From QHWT01 sp963755695 (lineage in GTDB: Bacteria > Acidobacteriota > Vicinamibacteria > Vicinamibacterales > 2-12-FULL-66-21), in the NCBI GenBank assembly GCA_963755695.1, contig CAVWLB010000010.1:2914001-2978000 (forward strand): a DNA stretch of 64,000 nt. Direction: 5' to 3'. Below, in pieces: positions 22,103 to 31,785 of this stretch. The position numbers and the translations under genes were made by a program. How positions within the stretch are numbered: the stretch's first letter is position 1; each line of letters opens with the position of its first letter. A model generated the notes under the pieces. It saw nothing but the letters and a program-made list of their open reading frames with translations, searched no databases and was not told where the DNA came from.

Positions 22103-23918
22103 TCAGCCTGATGCTGCACCTACGCGGGTTCCGAGAATCAGGTCTCCGCCGACTCTTGCAAAGGTCGCTGCCGCTTCCTGGTGCCGTGCCTGCGCACGAC
22201 TCAACAGCGTGGCAAACTCGGACGCTCCACGCAGCGGATCGAGCCAGGGATCGTTGGCCATTACGGGAAAGCAGAAGAAGCCTCCCTCGACGACGCGTCG
22301 CAACAGATCGAGAGCGCGGTCGGTCTCGTTCAAGCGGGCCAGATGCCGGGTGAGGTAGAACAGTCCCTCGGGATCGCGAAAATCCGACGCCACGATGCGG
22401 CCGATCGCGGCGACACTTGCAACGCCGTCTCCTTCCATCATCGTGCGGGCCGCAATCATGAAATCGCGCATTCGGGTCCGCGTCTTGTCCTCCAGTTGTC
22501 GCAACTGGGCGATCGCTTCCGCGGATCGGCCGAGCGCATCGAGCGACAGAGCCACGATGTACGGGTTCTCCTCGAGCCTGGTGTTGGCGATACGGTCGTA
22601 ATCCTCGAGGAGAAACCAGGTGTGGACGACGCTCGTGCGGACTCGCGGTTCGAGACGTCGAGCGTGCGAATCGGCGGCGATCGAGGCTTCGAGCAGTCCG
22701 CAGGACCTGACAGGCGCTGACCAGTCCCGCGAACAGTTCCGAATCGGCCGCCGGCGCCCGTTTGAGCAGCCGCGCCATGGCGTGCTCGGCGCGGCCGAGA
22801 TCGACTTCGAGCTGCGCGTAGAGCTTGTGGGCCAGCGGCAGCTCCGGATTGAGGTCGAGCGCGCGAGTGAAGGCCATCTCCGCGCGATCCATGCTTTCGC
22901 GAGCGTCCGAGTCGACGTACTTGCCGATGACGTGATAGGTGCGCCCGAGGCGGGCCCACGCCGGAGCGTACCGCGGATCTGCTTCCACGCATCGCAGATA
23001 CAGATCCTGAGCGACGCTCCACTGCTTCGAGTCGAGACTGAGTTGATTGCCGCGGAGATAATACTCGTAGGCTCTCGCGCTCGACGGAACGTCACGCTTC
23101 AGCATCCCGTGTTCCCGGGTTGTCAGCGGGACCGAAAGAGAGTCGACGATGCGAGTCGCGAGTTCGTCCTGCACGGAGAAGATGTCGCCGAGCGACACTT
23201 GAGAGGAGTGCGACCATCGCAGCGTACCCGACGGCACTTCGGTCAGCTGCGTGCTCACCCGAAGCTGCTCCGCTGAGCGCAGCAACGAACCGGTCAACAC
23301 GAAATCGACGTCGGCTTCGGCGGCGATCACCTTCGGGTCGAGCGGCCCGCTACCGAATCGCGACGCGACGATGCTCGAGCGCACCACCAGCGCATCGAGA
23401 CCTGACAACGAACTGGTGACGGCGTCCGGCAGGCTGAACGCCAGGAAGTCGGTGTCAGGATCGGGACGCAGGATCCTGAACGGCAGAACGATGAGCCTGG
23501 TGACCGGGTCCGCTGGAGTTGCCTGCGACGGCTCGATCGGGAGGAGGAATCGATAGCCGCGCCGTGGCAGGGTCTGAATGTACCGAGGTGTCTCGGCATC
23601 GTCTCCCAGCGCCTCGCGAATCTGGCGCATACAGGTGTTCAGACTCTGGCTGAAGTCGACGAACGTGTCTCCGGTCCAGACATGTTGCCGGATCTCGTCG
23701 CGGGTGACGACCTCGCCGCTCCGGCGGACCAGGAGCGCGAGCACCTTCAGCGGTTGCGGTGGCAGCTTGACGACGTCGCCGCCCTTGCGCAGTTCTCCGC
23801 TCTTCGAATCGAGATCGAACGGTCCAAAGCGAACGACGGTAGTATTGGGCGTCGGCACGTCCACGGCGGCAGCTGGGGCCTCGGCTAGGCGCGGTCCATT
23901 ATGACCCATCGGCCGCAT
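22103..23918 (-). CDS. Winged-helix (OmpR-type) transcriptional regulator with TPR repeats, one frameshift
   Basis: About 604 residues after correction. The N-terminal DNA-binding domain (residues 25-130) reads VVRFGPFDLDSKSGELRKGG, LLVRRSGEVVTRDEI, HVWTGDTFVDFSQSLNTCM and ETPRYIQTLPRRGYRF, the classic CadC/ToxR-like winged helix. A TolB-N-like segment (LIVLPFRILRPDPDTDFLA) and several TPR units follow. There is no membrane helix. The frame breaks near 22703; removing one base gives CQVCGLLEASIAADSHARRL, the expected family sequence. Such one-component regulators are abundant in Acidobacteriota and often sit near permeases. The target is unknown. ATG 23909 is an alternative start. Confidence 0.88.
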
Positions 23919-24075
23919 CCGGCAAGTGCTTCAGCCATCGGCAGTTGCGCTCTTCGCCGAACGGTGAAGCGGCCGGCCAATCAGAAGAAACTCAGCGAGA
24001 AATCAGGTCGCGTCCATGGCATTCGCGCATGGATCGGCGTAGATGTGTGTGGACAAGAAACGAGAGGTCTTCGCG

Positions 24076-25467
24076 ATGATCGTCAAACAGTTCTACCTGA
24101 ATTGCCTGGCGCACGCCTCGTATCTCATTGGCGACCAGCAGACCGGAACCGCAGCCATCGTCGATCCGCGGCGGGATGTCGAGCCGTACCTGGAAGAGGC
24201 CGAACGGCAGGGGCTGCGCATCCGTCACGTGTTCCTGACTCATTTCCACGCCGACTTCGTCGCCGGGCATCTCGAACTTCGCGAGCGAACCGGCGCGGCA
24301 ATCTATCTGGGCGCGTCGGCTCGCGCCGACTATGCCTTCACACCAATGAAGGACGGGGACGCTCTTGAATTCGGTCAGGTGCGTCTGCAAGTGCTGGCGA
24401 CGCCTGGTCACACCCCGGAATCAATCTCGATCGTGATCTTCGATCTGGAACGAGACCCGACCCGCCCGTACGGAGTGCTCACCGGCGACACACTCTTCGT
24501 TGGTGACGTCGGACGGCCGGATCTCCGCGCCTCGCTCGGATGGTCGGCAACCGATCTCGGACGGCTGTTGTACGACTCGGTGCAGACGAAGCTTCTGCCC
24601 CTGCCGGACGACACCTGGGTTTATCCCGCGCACGGCGCCGGGTCGCTCTGCGGGAAGAGTATTGGCAAGGAAACGATCTCGACGATTGGCGAACAGCGAC
24701 GATCGAACTACGCGCTGCAACCGATGTCTCGCGACGAGTTCGTCGCGATTGTCACCGCCGACCAGCCCGATGCGCCGCCCTACTTCACGTATGACGCGGT
24801 TCTGAACTCGAAGGAACGGCCAACCCTCGATCGCGTCCTGCGAGGCGAGCTCAATCCGTTGCCGCTCGAAGAGGTCCTCGAGCTTCACCAGGCAGGGGCT
24901 CAAATGCTCGACACCCGTGAACCCGACGATTTTGCCGAACGTCACCTGAAGGGCAGCATCAATATCGGGCTCGGCGGGCAGTACGCGACGTGGGCCGGCA
25001 CGGTGCTGTCCCGGGAGTTGCCGATCGTCATCATCGCAGCAACCGGCCGGGAGGAGGAGGCGGCAATGAGACTCGGGCGCATTGGTTTCGACAACGTCGC
25101 GGGATACCTCGACGGGGGAATCGAGCGGCTGAAGGATCGGCCAGAGCTCGTGGCCCGGACCGAGCGCGCAACCGCCGACGGGATCGCGCAGGACCTGGTG
25201 TCGGACACGCCGCCACTCGTCCTGGACGTGCGATCCGCACGGGAGTGGCAGAGCAAACGCATCGACGAGAGCATCAACGTGCCGCTGACGCAACTTCTCG
25301 CACGGTTCTCGGAATTGCCGCGCGACCGGCAGATGGTGGTGCACTGCGCGAGCGGATACCGCTCGTCGATCGCCACCAGCCTGCTCGAGCGCCACGGCTT
25401 CACCCGCGTGACCGAGCTGGCTGGAGGAATCGCCGCCTGGGAGAACAGGCGCACCGCAACCTTGTAA
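24076..25467 (+). CDS. Metallo-beta-lactamase persulfide dioxygenase-like protein fused to two rhodanese domains
   Basis: 463 residues. The MBL domain has metal ligands in THFHADFVAGH (His56, His58, Asp60, His65), GHTPES and LTGDTLFVGDVGRPDL, the pattern of mononuclear-iron persulfide dioxygenases. The first rhodanese domain (about 265-355) has lost its cysteine (IIAATGREEEA). The second (about 365-463) keeps it (HCASGYRSS, Cys424). It probably detoxifies sulfide or persulfide, the rhodanese passing sulfane sulfur to the iron site. ATG 24076 has GAGAGG eight bases upstream; an ATG 33 bases earlier has none. The peroxiredoxin follows after 23 bases, giving a sulfur/oxidative stress pair. Confidence 0.93.
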   Translation: MIVKQFYLNCLAHASYLIGDQQTGTAAIVDPRRDVEPYLEEAERQGLRIRHVFLTHFHADFVAGHLELRERTGAAIYLGASARADYAFTPMKDGDALEFGQVRLQVLATPGHTPESISIVIFDLERDPTRPYGVLTGDTLFVGDVGRPDLRASLGWSATDLGRLLYDSVQTKLLPLPDDTWVYPAHGAGSLCGKSIGKETISTIGEQRRSNYALQPMSRDEFVAIVTADQPDAPPYFTYDAVLNSKERPTLDRVLRGELNPLPLEEVLELHQAGAQMLDTREPDDFAERHLKGSINIGLGGQYATWAGTVLSRELPIVIIAATGREEEAAMRLGRIGFDNVAGYLDGGIERLKDRPELVARTERATADGIAQDLVSDTPPLVLDVRSAREWQSKRIDESINVPLTQLLARFSELPRDRQMVVHCASGYRSSIATSLLERHGFTRVTELAGGIAAWENRRTATL

Positions 25468-25490
25468 TTGCAGTTTGAAGGAGGTCCGAA

Positions 25491-26153
25491 ATGACGCTTC
25501 ACATTGGCGATGTGGCTCCGGATTTTGAGGCTGAGACGACCGAGGGTCGCATCCGTTTTCACGAGTGGCTCGGCAACTCGTGGGCGGTCCTGTTTTCACA
25601 CCCAAAGGATTTCACCCCCGTTTGCACCACGGAACTCGGATACATGGCCAGGATGAAGCCGGAGTTCGACAAACGGTCGACCAAGATCATCGGCCTCAGT
25701 GTCGACCCGGTGGAACACCACCAACGGTGGGCCAACGACATCAAGGAAACTCAGGGCCAGGCGCCGAACTATCCGATGATCGGGGACACCGATCTGAAGG
25801 TTGCCAAGCTGTATGGGATGCTGCCCGCCGCCCTGGAAGGAACCTGCGACGGCCGGACGGCAGCCGACAACCAGACCGTGCGCAACGTCTTCGTCATCGG
25901 CCCGGACAAGAAGGTCAAGCTGCTGATCGTCTACCCGATGACCACCGGGCGGAACTTCGACGAGGTCTTGCGCGTGATCGATTCGCTGCAGTTGACCGCG
26001 AAGCACAAGGTCGCCACTCCGGTGAACTGGAAGCCAGGCGACGACGTGATCATTGCGGGATCGGTCTCAGACGAAGAGGCAAGGAAGACATACCCGCAGG
26101 GGTGGACCGCACCCAGGCAGTATCTCCGAATCGTGGCGCAACCCGGCGCCTAG
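25491..26153 (+). CDS. 1-Cys peroxiredoxin (Prx6/AhpC-TSA family)
   Basis: Reduces hydrogen peroxide and organic peroxides. 220 residues, full Prx6 length with the long C-terminal dimer domain. Peroxidatic Cys45 lies in HPKDFTPVCTTELG. No conserved resolving cysteine is seen at the usual position, so it needs an outside thiol. A strong AAGGAGGT ribosome site precedes the ATG. Co-oriented and 23 bases after the persulfide dioxygenase gene, so co-transcription is likely. Confidence 0.95.
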   Translation: MTLHIGDVAPDFEAETTEGRIRFHEWLGNSWAVLFSHPKDFTPVCTTELGYMARMKPEFDKRSTKIIGLSVDPVEHHQRWANDIKETQGQAPNYPMIGDTDLKVAKLYGMLPAALEGTCDGRTAADNQTVRNVFVIGPDKKVKLLIVYPMTTGRNFDEVLRVIDSLQLTAKHKVATPVNWKPGDDVIIAGSVSDEEARKTYPQGWTAPRQYLRIVAQPGA

Positions 26154-26290
26154 ATCGGCCGCTCCAGCAGCGCAGCGACGTCGCTCGATCACTGCGCTGC
26201 CGGAAATGAATGTGCGTCGCGAGGGCCTTCCGCCTCGAACGCGACGGGGCGAGCACCGAGCCACGTCGCGCGGTGCCGAAGGCCTCGCGG

Positions 26291-26950
26291 TTAGGACTGA
26301 TGGGCGTATCGAGTTGCCGCTGCGAGATCCTTGCGCAGCTCCTGCGCGTTCCGGCGCGGTCCGTAGCCCGGTGTATCGCGCTGGATACGCCACCCTTCCT
26401 TCAATGGCCCCGCGTCGACCGTATCGAACCCGAACTGATCGAGCAGACGCGTGACGACAGCCTTCGCGTCGCTGTCGTCGCCCGCGATCACCAGCGCGCG
26501 GCGATTCGGAGTGCCGGCGGGGCGTCCGTCGGTGGTCAGCTGCGCGGCGTAGATGTGGTTGAAGGCTTTCACCACCTTTGAGGTCGGCAGGTGTCCCTGC
26601 AGAAGCTCCGCGGTGGTCGTCGACTCGTTGTCGAGCTCAGGAATGTGGCCGTCACGTTGCGGGTAGTAGTTGTTCGTGTCGATCACGATCTTGTTCTGGA
26701 GCGGCTCGACCGGAACAGCACGATAGTTCTTCAGAGGGACGGAGACCACGACAATGTCGCCGGCCTTGGCTGCGTCGGCAGGCGTCGCGGCGCGCGCTTT
26801 CGGCCCAAGCTCGGCGACGAGCGACGCCAGCGTCTCAGGCCCCCTGGAATTGGCGACCACGACGTTGTAGCCTTTCGCAATCGCGAGTCGCGCGACCTGG
26901 CTGCCGATGTTGCCGGCACCAACGAATCCAATGGTTTTTATGGCACTCAA
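26291..26950 (-). CDS. NADPH-dependent F420-reductase-family oxidoreductase
   Basis: 219 residues with an N-terminal Rossmann fold (TIGFVGAGNIGSQVARLAIA) and the family segments VVVSVPLKNY, VIDTNNYYPQRDG, VKAFNHIYA and RALVIAGDD. This family includes F420H2:NADP oxidoreductases and NADP-dependent relatives; the substrate here is unknown. Translation most likely starts at TTG 26950. A near-perfect AAGGAGG lies five bases upstream and the residues after it (MSAIKTIGFVG) match the family start; no ATG fits. It converges on the peroxiredoxin gene. Confidence 0.88.
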   Translation of the reverse strand: MSAIKTIGFVGAGNIGSQVARLAIAKGYNVVVANSRGPETLASLVAELGPKARAATPADAAKAGDIVVVSVPLKNYRAVPVEPLQNKIVIDTNNYYPQRDGHIPELDNESTTTAELLQGHLPTSKVVKAFNHIYAAQLTTDGRPAGTPNRRALVIAGDDSDAKAVVTRLLDQFGFDTVDAGPLKEGWRIQRDTPGYGPRRNAQELRKDLAAATRYAHQS

Positions 26951-26955
26951 TCTAA

Positions 26956-26962
26956 CCTCCTT
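26956..26962 (-). promoter_or_regulatory. Shine-Dalgarno site that fixes a TTG start
   Basis: AAGGAGG, with five bases (TTAGA) to the TTG start codon of the F420-reductase-family gene. A second AGGAGG lies about a dozen bases further upstream. Confidence 0.7.
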
Positions 26963-27015
26963 GTCTCCTCCTTCGATGTGAGACCCGTCGCCGGTCTATC
27001 TGGATCCCGGTCGAG

Positions 27016-28673
27016 TCAAACCTGCAGTTCCGCCTGATGCTGTTCGCGCAGTCTGAATTTCTGAATCTTTCCTGATGCGGTCATCGGGAAGTCGGTCACG
27101 AATCGGATGTGCTTGGGAATCTTGAAGCGCGCGAGACGCTCGCTGCACCAGAGACTGAGTTCCTCGGCCCCTCGGCCGGCACCGAGGTCGAGGTCCTGGC
27201 GACCGGCCGGCACTTGCCCCAGCCGAACGCTCGCGGCGACGATTTCCCCGAAGAACGCGTCCGGCAGGCCGTAGACGTAGGCGTCGGCAACCGCCGGATG
27301 CTCGCGCAGGCGATCCTCGATCTCTTTCGGCGCGATGTTTTCGCCGCCGCGGATGATCAAATCCTTGATCCGGCCGGTGATCCGGACCAGGCCGTCGCGC
27401 GTCCATGGCTGCCTCGTCGCCGGTGTGCAGCCAGCCGTCGGCGTCGATCGCCGCGCGCGTGGCCTCCGGGTTGTTGTAGTACCCCTTCATCACGTTGTAG
27501 CCGCGGACAGCACAGCTCGCCGCGTTCGGCTGTCGCACGGTCGCGCCGGTCGCCGGATCGACGATCTTCACTTCGCAGTTCCGGCAGCACCACGCCGACC
27601 GTCTGCGAACGGTGCGGCGACCGACGCGTCGCGCGGCGTCATGGTGATGCCCGGCGAGGCTTCGGTCATGCCGTACGCGATGGTGATTTCCGGCAGGTGC
27701 ATGTCGCGTCATCACGCGCCGCATCAGCGGCTCGGGGCACAGCGCACCGGCCATCACGCCGGTGCTGAGCGACGTCAGGTCGAAGCGCGCGAAGTCCGGA
27801 TGCTCGAGCTCCGCGATGAACATCGTCGGCACGCCGTAGAGCGCCGTGCAGCGTTCGCGTTCGATCGTGTCGAGCACCCGCCGGGATCGAACGCATTCGA
27901 CGCGGACAGAGGCAGGCGCCATGGGTGATACGCGCCGAGCACGCCGATGACGCAGCCGAAACAATGAAACAGCGGCACGCACAGGCACAGCCGATCGTCT
28001 GGCGTGTAGCCGAGCGCCGCGCCGAGCGCCTCGCCGTTGTTGACGATGTTGCGGCTGGAGAGCATCACGCCCTTTGGGAAAGCCGGTCGTGCCCGACGTG
28101 TATTGCATGTTGATCACGTCGTCGATGCCGATCGCGGCGTCGCGGGCGTCGAGCGTGTCCTCGCCGATAGCGGACGCGTCGGTGCGAAGCTGGTCGTACG
28201 GGGTGAATCCGGGTGGCCGGCTTCGTCGCCGCGCCTGATGAAGAACAATCGCCGGAGCCCCGGAATCGCGCCACGGGTCGCCCCGATCTCGTCCAGCGCG
28301 CGACGTAGTCGACGTCCCGGAACCCGCGGATCGTGACGAGCGTGGCGGCTTCGCTCTGCCGCAGCAGGTAGTCGATGTCGCTGGCGCGCAGCGAGGTATT
28401 GGCGGTGACGAGAATGGCGCCGATCTTGGCGAGCGCAAACTGCAGCACGATCCATTCAGGCACGTTGGTGGCCCAAACCACCACGCGTTCTCCCCGCTCG
28501 ACGCCGAGCGCGATCAGGCCCCGTGCGACAAGACGTGCCTCGGTTTCGAGCTCGGCGAAGGTGTAACGCGGGCCGTCTTCGTACACGAGTGCCGGCCGCG
28601 CCGGCAGGGCTTGGGCGAGGTTGGTCAGCAGGCTGCCGACGGTGATGTCACGATAGGAAGGGGCGCCGCACAT
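27016..28673 (-). CDS. Acyl-CoA synthetase (AMP-forming), frame broken several times
   Basis: Activates a fatty or other carboxylic acid to its CoA thioester through an acyl-AMP. About 550 residues after repair. The N-terminal part (28330-28673) is clean: MCGAPSYRDITVGSLLTNLA, GERVVVWATNVPEWIVLQFA. The P-loop YTSGTTGFPKG and MLSSRNIVNNGEALG lie near 28.05-28.15 kb. Also visible are LYGVPTMFIAELEHPDF, VRGYNVMKGYYNNPEATRAA and DGWLHTGDEA. The clean C-terminal part has RGGENIAPKEIEDRLREHP and the catalytic lysine loop MTASGKIQKFRLRE. About eight indels fall between 27.38 and 28.33 kb. Conserved motifs survive, so I regard the gene as intact in the organism. It is divergent from the AKR-kinase fusion with 43 bases between. 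Confidence 0.87.
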
Positions 28674-28716
28674 AGGCGCAAGAGCGGGCCGGATTCTAGC
28701 GTACCACCCGACCGAG

Positions 28717-30564
28717 ATGACAACCTCTTCCTCTTTGCGACCGGGCATGGGATGTATGCGGCTGTCGACCGAGCGCTCTCGCGACGACAGCAGTGCAATC
28801 GCCGTGCTGCACGCCGCGTTCGATGCCGGCATCACCCTTCTGGATACCGCCGATTCGTATTGCTGGGACGAGACCGAGCGGGGTCACAACGAACGGCTGA
28901 TCGCGCGGGCGCTCTCGACGTGGCACGGCGATCGATCGCGCGTGCAGATTGCGACCAAAGGCGGACTGACGCGACCGAACGGACGCTGGGAGCCGGACGG
29001 CCGGGCCAAGCATCTCGCCGCGGCGTGCGAGAGCAGCCGTCGCGCGCTCGGCGTCGATCGCATCGCTCTGTATCAGCTGCACGCCCCGGACCCGCGCACG
29101 CCATTCTCGACCAGCGTTCGAGCGTTGTCCGCACTGCAACGTAACGGCCTGGTTGACGCGATTGGCCTCTGCAACGTCACCGTGGGCCAGATCGAGGAAG
29201 CCAGACGCATGGTCGATATCGAGTCAATCCAGGTCGAGTTGAGCGTCTGGCACGACGAACATTTCCTCAGCGGCGTGGTCGAGTACTGCTTCAGAAACAG
29301 GTTGCGTTTGCTGGCCTATCGTCCTCTCGGCGGAACGACGCGGCGTCAGCGCACGCTGGCAGACCCGACACTCGCCGAGATCGCCGCGCGCCATGGCGCA
29401 TCGCCTTTCGATATTGCCATCGCGTGGCTGGTGGACTTGTCGGATCTCATCGTGCCGCTGCCTGGCGCAACGCGCGTCGAGACAGCGCGGTCGAGCGCCG
29501 GCGCGGCTCTGATCGCCCTGACCGACGACGATCGTGCGCAACTGGACCGCCGCTTTCCTGCCGGTCTCCTGCTTCGACAGCAGCCGGACAGGTCGCGCCG
29601 ACACTCGCCGTCGATGCGTGAGACCGAAGTCGTGCTCGTGATGGGGCTGCCGGGAGCCGGTAAGAGCACGTTTGCCGAGAAGCTGACCGGCCAGGGCTAC
29701 CTTCGCCTCAACCGCGACGACGCTGGCGGCACCTTGCGCGACTTGCTGCCGGCGCTCGACACCGCGCTGGCGTCGGGCGCCTCGCGCATTGTTCTCGACA
29801 ACACCTACGTTTCGCGCAAGTCACGTGGAGAAGTCATGCGGGCCGCATCCGCTCACGGCGTCCCGGTCCGTTGCATCTGGCTCTCGACCAGCGTCGAGGA
29901 CGCGCAGACCAATGCCGCCTGGCGAATCGTGTCGCGCTACGGGAGGCTCCCGGAGGAGGGAGAGCTCAAATCGCTACGAAAGACAGACGTTGCGGCGATG
30001 CTGCCGATCGTGCAGTTCCGCTATCAGCGCGAGCTCGAACCGCCCGACCCCTCCGAGGGATTCTCGCGGATCGAGGTCGTGCCGTTCGAACGTCGAAGCG
30101 ATCCGTCGTTGGTCAACCGTGCGGTAATCGTGTGGTGCGACGGGGTCCTGCTCCGCAGCCGTTCGGGCCGTCGCGTGCCCTTGACCCCTGACGATGTCAC
30201 CGTCTCTGCTGATTGCGCGACGATCCTCCGGCGATACCACCAGGAAGGTTGGCGTGTGCTGGGTATGTCCTGGCAGCCGGAGGTCGCCGAGAGGACGCAA
30301 TCGGCCGCCGGGGCTGACGCCGTGTTCGCGCGCATGCGCGAGCTGTTGGGCCTCGACATCGAAGTCGAGTACTGCCCGCACCGGGCGGGGCCGCCGAGCT
30401 GCTGGTGCCGGAAACCACTACCAGGCCTCGGCGTCCTGTTCATGCACCGCCATCGGCTCGATCCGCAGGCCTGCATCTACGTTGGCGGCGGACCGCAGGA
30501 CCGCGGGTTCGCACGGCGGCTCGGATTTCCCTATTCGGAGGCTGCTGAATTTTTTGCCGTTTAA
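28717..30564 (+). CDS. Aldo/keto reductase - polynucleotide kinase - HAD-like phosphatase fusion
   Basis: 615 residues in one frame. Residues 1-290 are an aldo/keto reductase with the whole catalytic set: Asp43, Tyr48, Lys81, His122 (LLDTADSY, IATKGG, YQLHAP). Residues 300-460 resemble the kinase half of eukaryotic PNKP: Walker A GLPGAGKST (310-318), LNRDD, IVLDNTYVSRKSRG, GVPVRCIWL and the lid NAAWRIVSRYGRLP. Residues 465-615 are HAD-like of the GmhB/HisB type with the zinc set Cys553, His555, Cys562, Cys564 (YCPHRAG..SCWCRKPLPG). The HAD nucleophile is lost (Trp473 where Asp is expected in VWCDGVLL), and motif IV reads VGGGPQD. Immediately followed by rtcB, implying an RNA-end repair role. 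An internal ATG at 29614 could once have begun a separate kinase gene. Confidence 0.88.
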   Translation: MTTSSSLRPGMGCMRLSTERSRDDSSAIAVLHAAFDAGITLLDTADSYCWDETERGHNERLIARALSTWHGDRSRVQIATKGGLTRPNGRWEPDGRAKHLAAACESSRRALGVDRIALYQLHAPDPRTPFSTSVRALSALQRNGLVDAIGLCNVTVGQIEEARRMVDIESIQVELSVWHDEHFLSGVVEYCFRNRLRLLAYRPLGGTTRRQRTLADPTLAEIAARHGASPFDIAIAWLVDLSDLIVPLPGATRVETARSSAGAALIALTDDDRAQLDRRFPAGLLLRQQPDRSRRHSPSMRETEVVLVMGLPGAGKSTFAEKLTGQGYLRLNRDDAGGTLRDLLPALDTALASGASRIVLDNTYVSRKSRGEVMRAASAHGVPVRCIWLSTSVEDAQTNAAWRIVSRYGRLPEEGELKSLRKTDVAAMLPIVQFRYQRELEPPDPSEGFSRIEVVPFERRSDPSLVNRAVIVWCDGVLLRSRSGRRVPLTPDDVTVSADCATILRRYHQEGWRVLGMSWQPEVAERTQSAAGADAVFARMRELLGLDIEVEYCPHRAGPPSCWCRKPLPGLGVLFMHRHRLDPQACIYVGGGPQDRGFARRLGFPYSEAAEFFAV

Positions 30565-30590
30565 CATCGGTTTCAAAAGGCCATCGCCGC

Positions 30591-31778
30591 ATGACCACTA
30601 CCGACGCGCCCTATCGAATCTGGGGAAAGAATCTCGAGGACGCTGCCGTTCAGCAGCTGAAGAACGCGTGCACGCTGCCGGTTGCCGTATCCGGCGCGCT
30701 GATGCCAGACGCACACGTGGGCTACGGTTTGCCGATTGGTGGCGTGCTCGCGACCGCGGACGCCGTGATTCCGTATGCGGTGGGAGTCGACATCGCGTGC
30801 AGGATGAAGCTCACGGTCATGGACCTGCCGGTCTCGACCCTCACCGACGATCGATCGCGATTGAAGCACGCGATCGAGCGCGAGACTCGTTTCGGGATGG
30901 GCGCTTCATTCAAAACGCGGCGCCAGCACGACGTCCTGGACGCCGACTGGCGCGTGACCGCGGTGACCGCGGGTTTGAAGGATCGCGCCTGGTCGCAACT
31001 CGGTACCAGCGGGAGCGGCAACCACTTCGTCGAATTCGGACGACTCTCGGTTCTCGATGACGCAGTCGGATTGCCCCAGGGTGAATATCTCGCGCTTCTC
31101 AGCCACTCCGGCAGCCGTGGAACGGGCGCGCAGATCGCGCAGCATTACAGCCGTCTCGCCCGAAAGCTCCATCCGGAACTCCCAAAGGAGCTCTCCCATC
31201 TGGCGTGGCTCGAGCTGGCCAGTGAAGCGGGTCAGGAGTCCTGGGCCGCGATGGAGCTGATGGGAAAGTACGCGGCGGCAAATCATGCTGTGATTCACCG
31301 TCATATCGCGAGGGCGCTTGGCGTACAGACCTTGCTCGACATCGAAAATCATCACAACTTCGCCTGGCGCGAACGGCACCGGCTCCGGGATGGATCCGAA
31401 GCAGACCTCATCGTCCATCGCAAGGGCGCCACTCCCGCAGGGAGCGGGGTTCTTGGCATCATCCCCGGTTCGATGGGCACCCCCGGCTACGTTGTCCGTG
31501 GAAAGGGAGTCGCCGAGTCCTTGAATTCCGCGTCCCACGGCGCCGGCCGCCGGATGAGCCGAACCCAGGCGAAAAAGATGTTCACGTGGAGCGCGACGCA
31601 GAAATTCTTGCGCGAGCGTGGAGTGACGCTGCTCTCGGCGGGACTCGACGAAGTGCCCATGGCTTACAAGGACATCGACGAGGTGATGGCCGCCCAACGC
31701 GATCTCGTCGAAACGCTGGCGCGTTTCGAACCGCGGCTGGTGAAAATGGCGCCCAGCGGCGAACCGCCGGAGGATTGA
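30591..31778 (+). CDS. rtcB: RtcB-family RNA ligase
   Basis: GTP- and Mn-dependent ligase that joins RNA 2',3'-cyclic phosphate or 3'-phosphate ends to 5'-OH ends. 395 residues, the shorter bacterial type. Active-site motifs: DAHVGYGLPIGG, the metal Cys in GVDIACRMK, GTSGSGNHFVEF, SHSGSRGTG, IENHHNFAW, PGSMGTPGYV and the guanylylated His in SASHGAGRRMSRTQAKK. All expected residues are present. The gene starts 26 bases after the AKR-kinase-HAD fusion, so the two are probably one transcript. No archease and no RtcR/RtcA are visible nearby. Converges on the alcohol dehydrogenase with 7 bases between stops. Confidence 0.93.
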   Translation: MTTTDAPYRIWGKNLEDAAVQQLKNACTLPVAVSGALMPDAHVGYGLPIGGVLATADAVIPYAVGVDIACRMKLTVMDLPVSTLTDDRSRLKHAIERETRFGMGASFKTRRQHDVLDADWRVTAVTAGLKDRAWSQLGTSGSGNHFVEFGRLSVLDDAVGLPQGEYLALLSHSGSRGTGAQIAQHYSRLARKLHPELPKELSHLAWLELASEAGQESWAAMELMGKYAAANHAVIHRHIARALGVQTLLDIENHHNFAWRERHRLRDGSEADLIVHRKGATPAGSGVLGIIPGSMGTPGYVVRGKGVAESLNSASHGAGRRMSRTQAKKMFTWSATQKFLRERGVTLLSAGLDEVPMAYKDIDEVMAAQRDLVETLARFEPRLVKMAPSGEPPED

Positions 31779-31785
31779 GGGCCGG

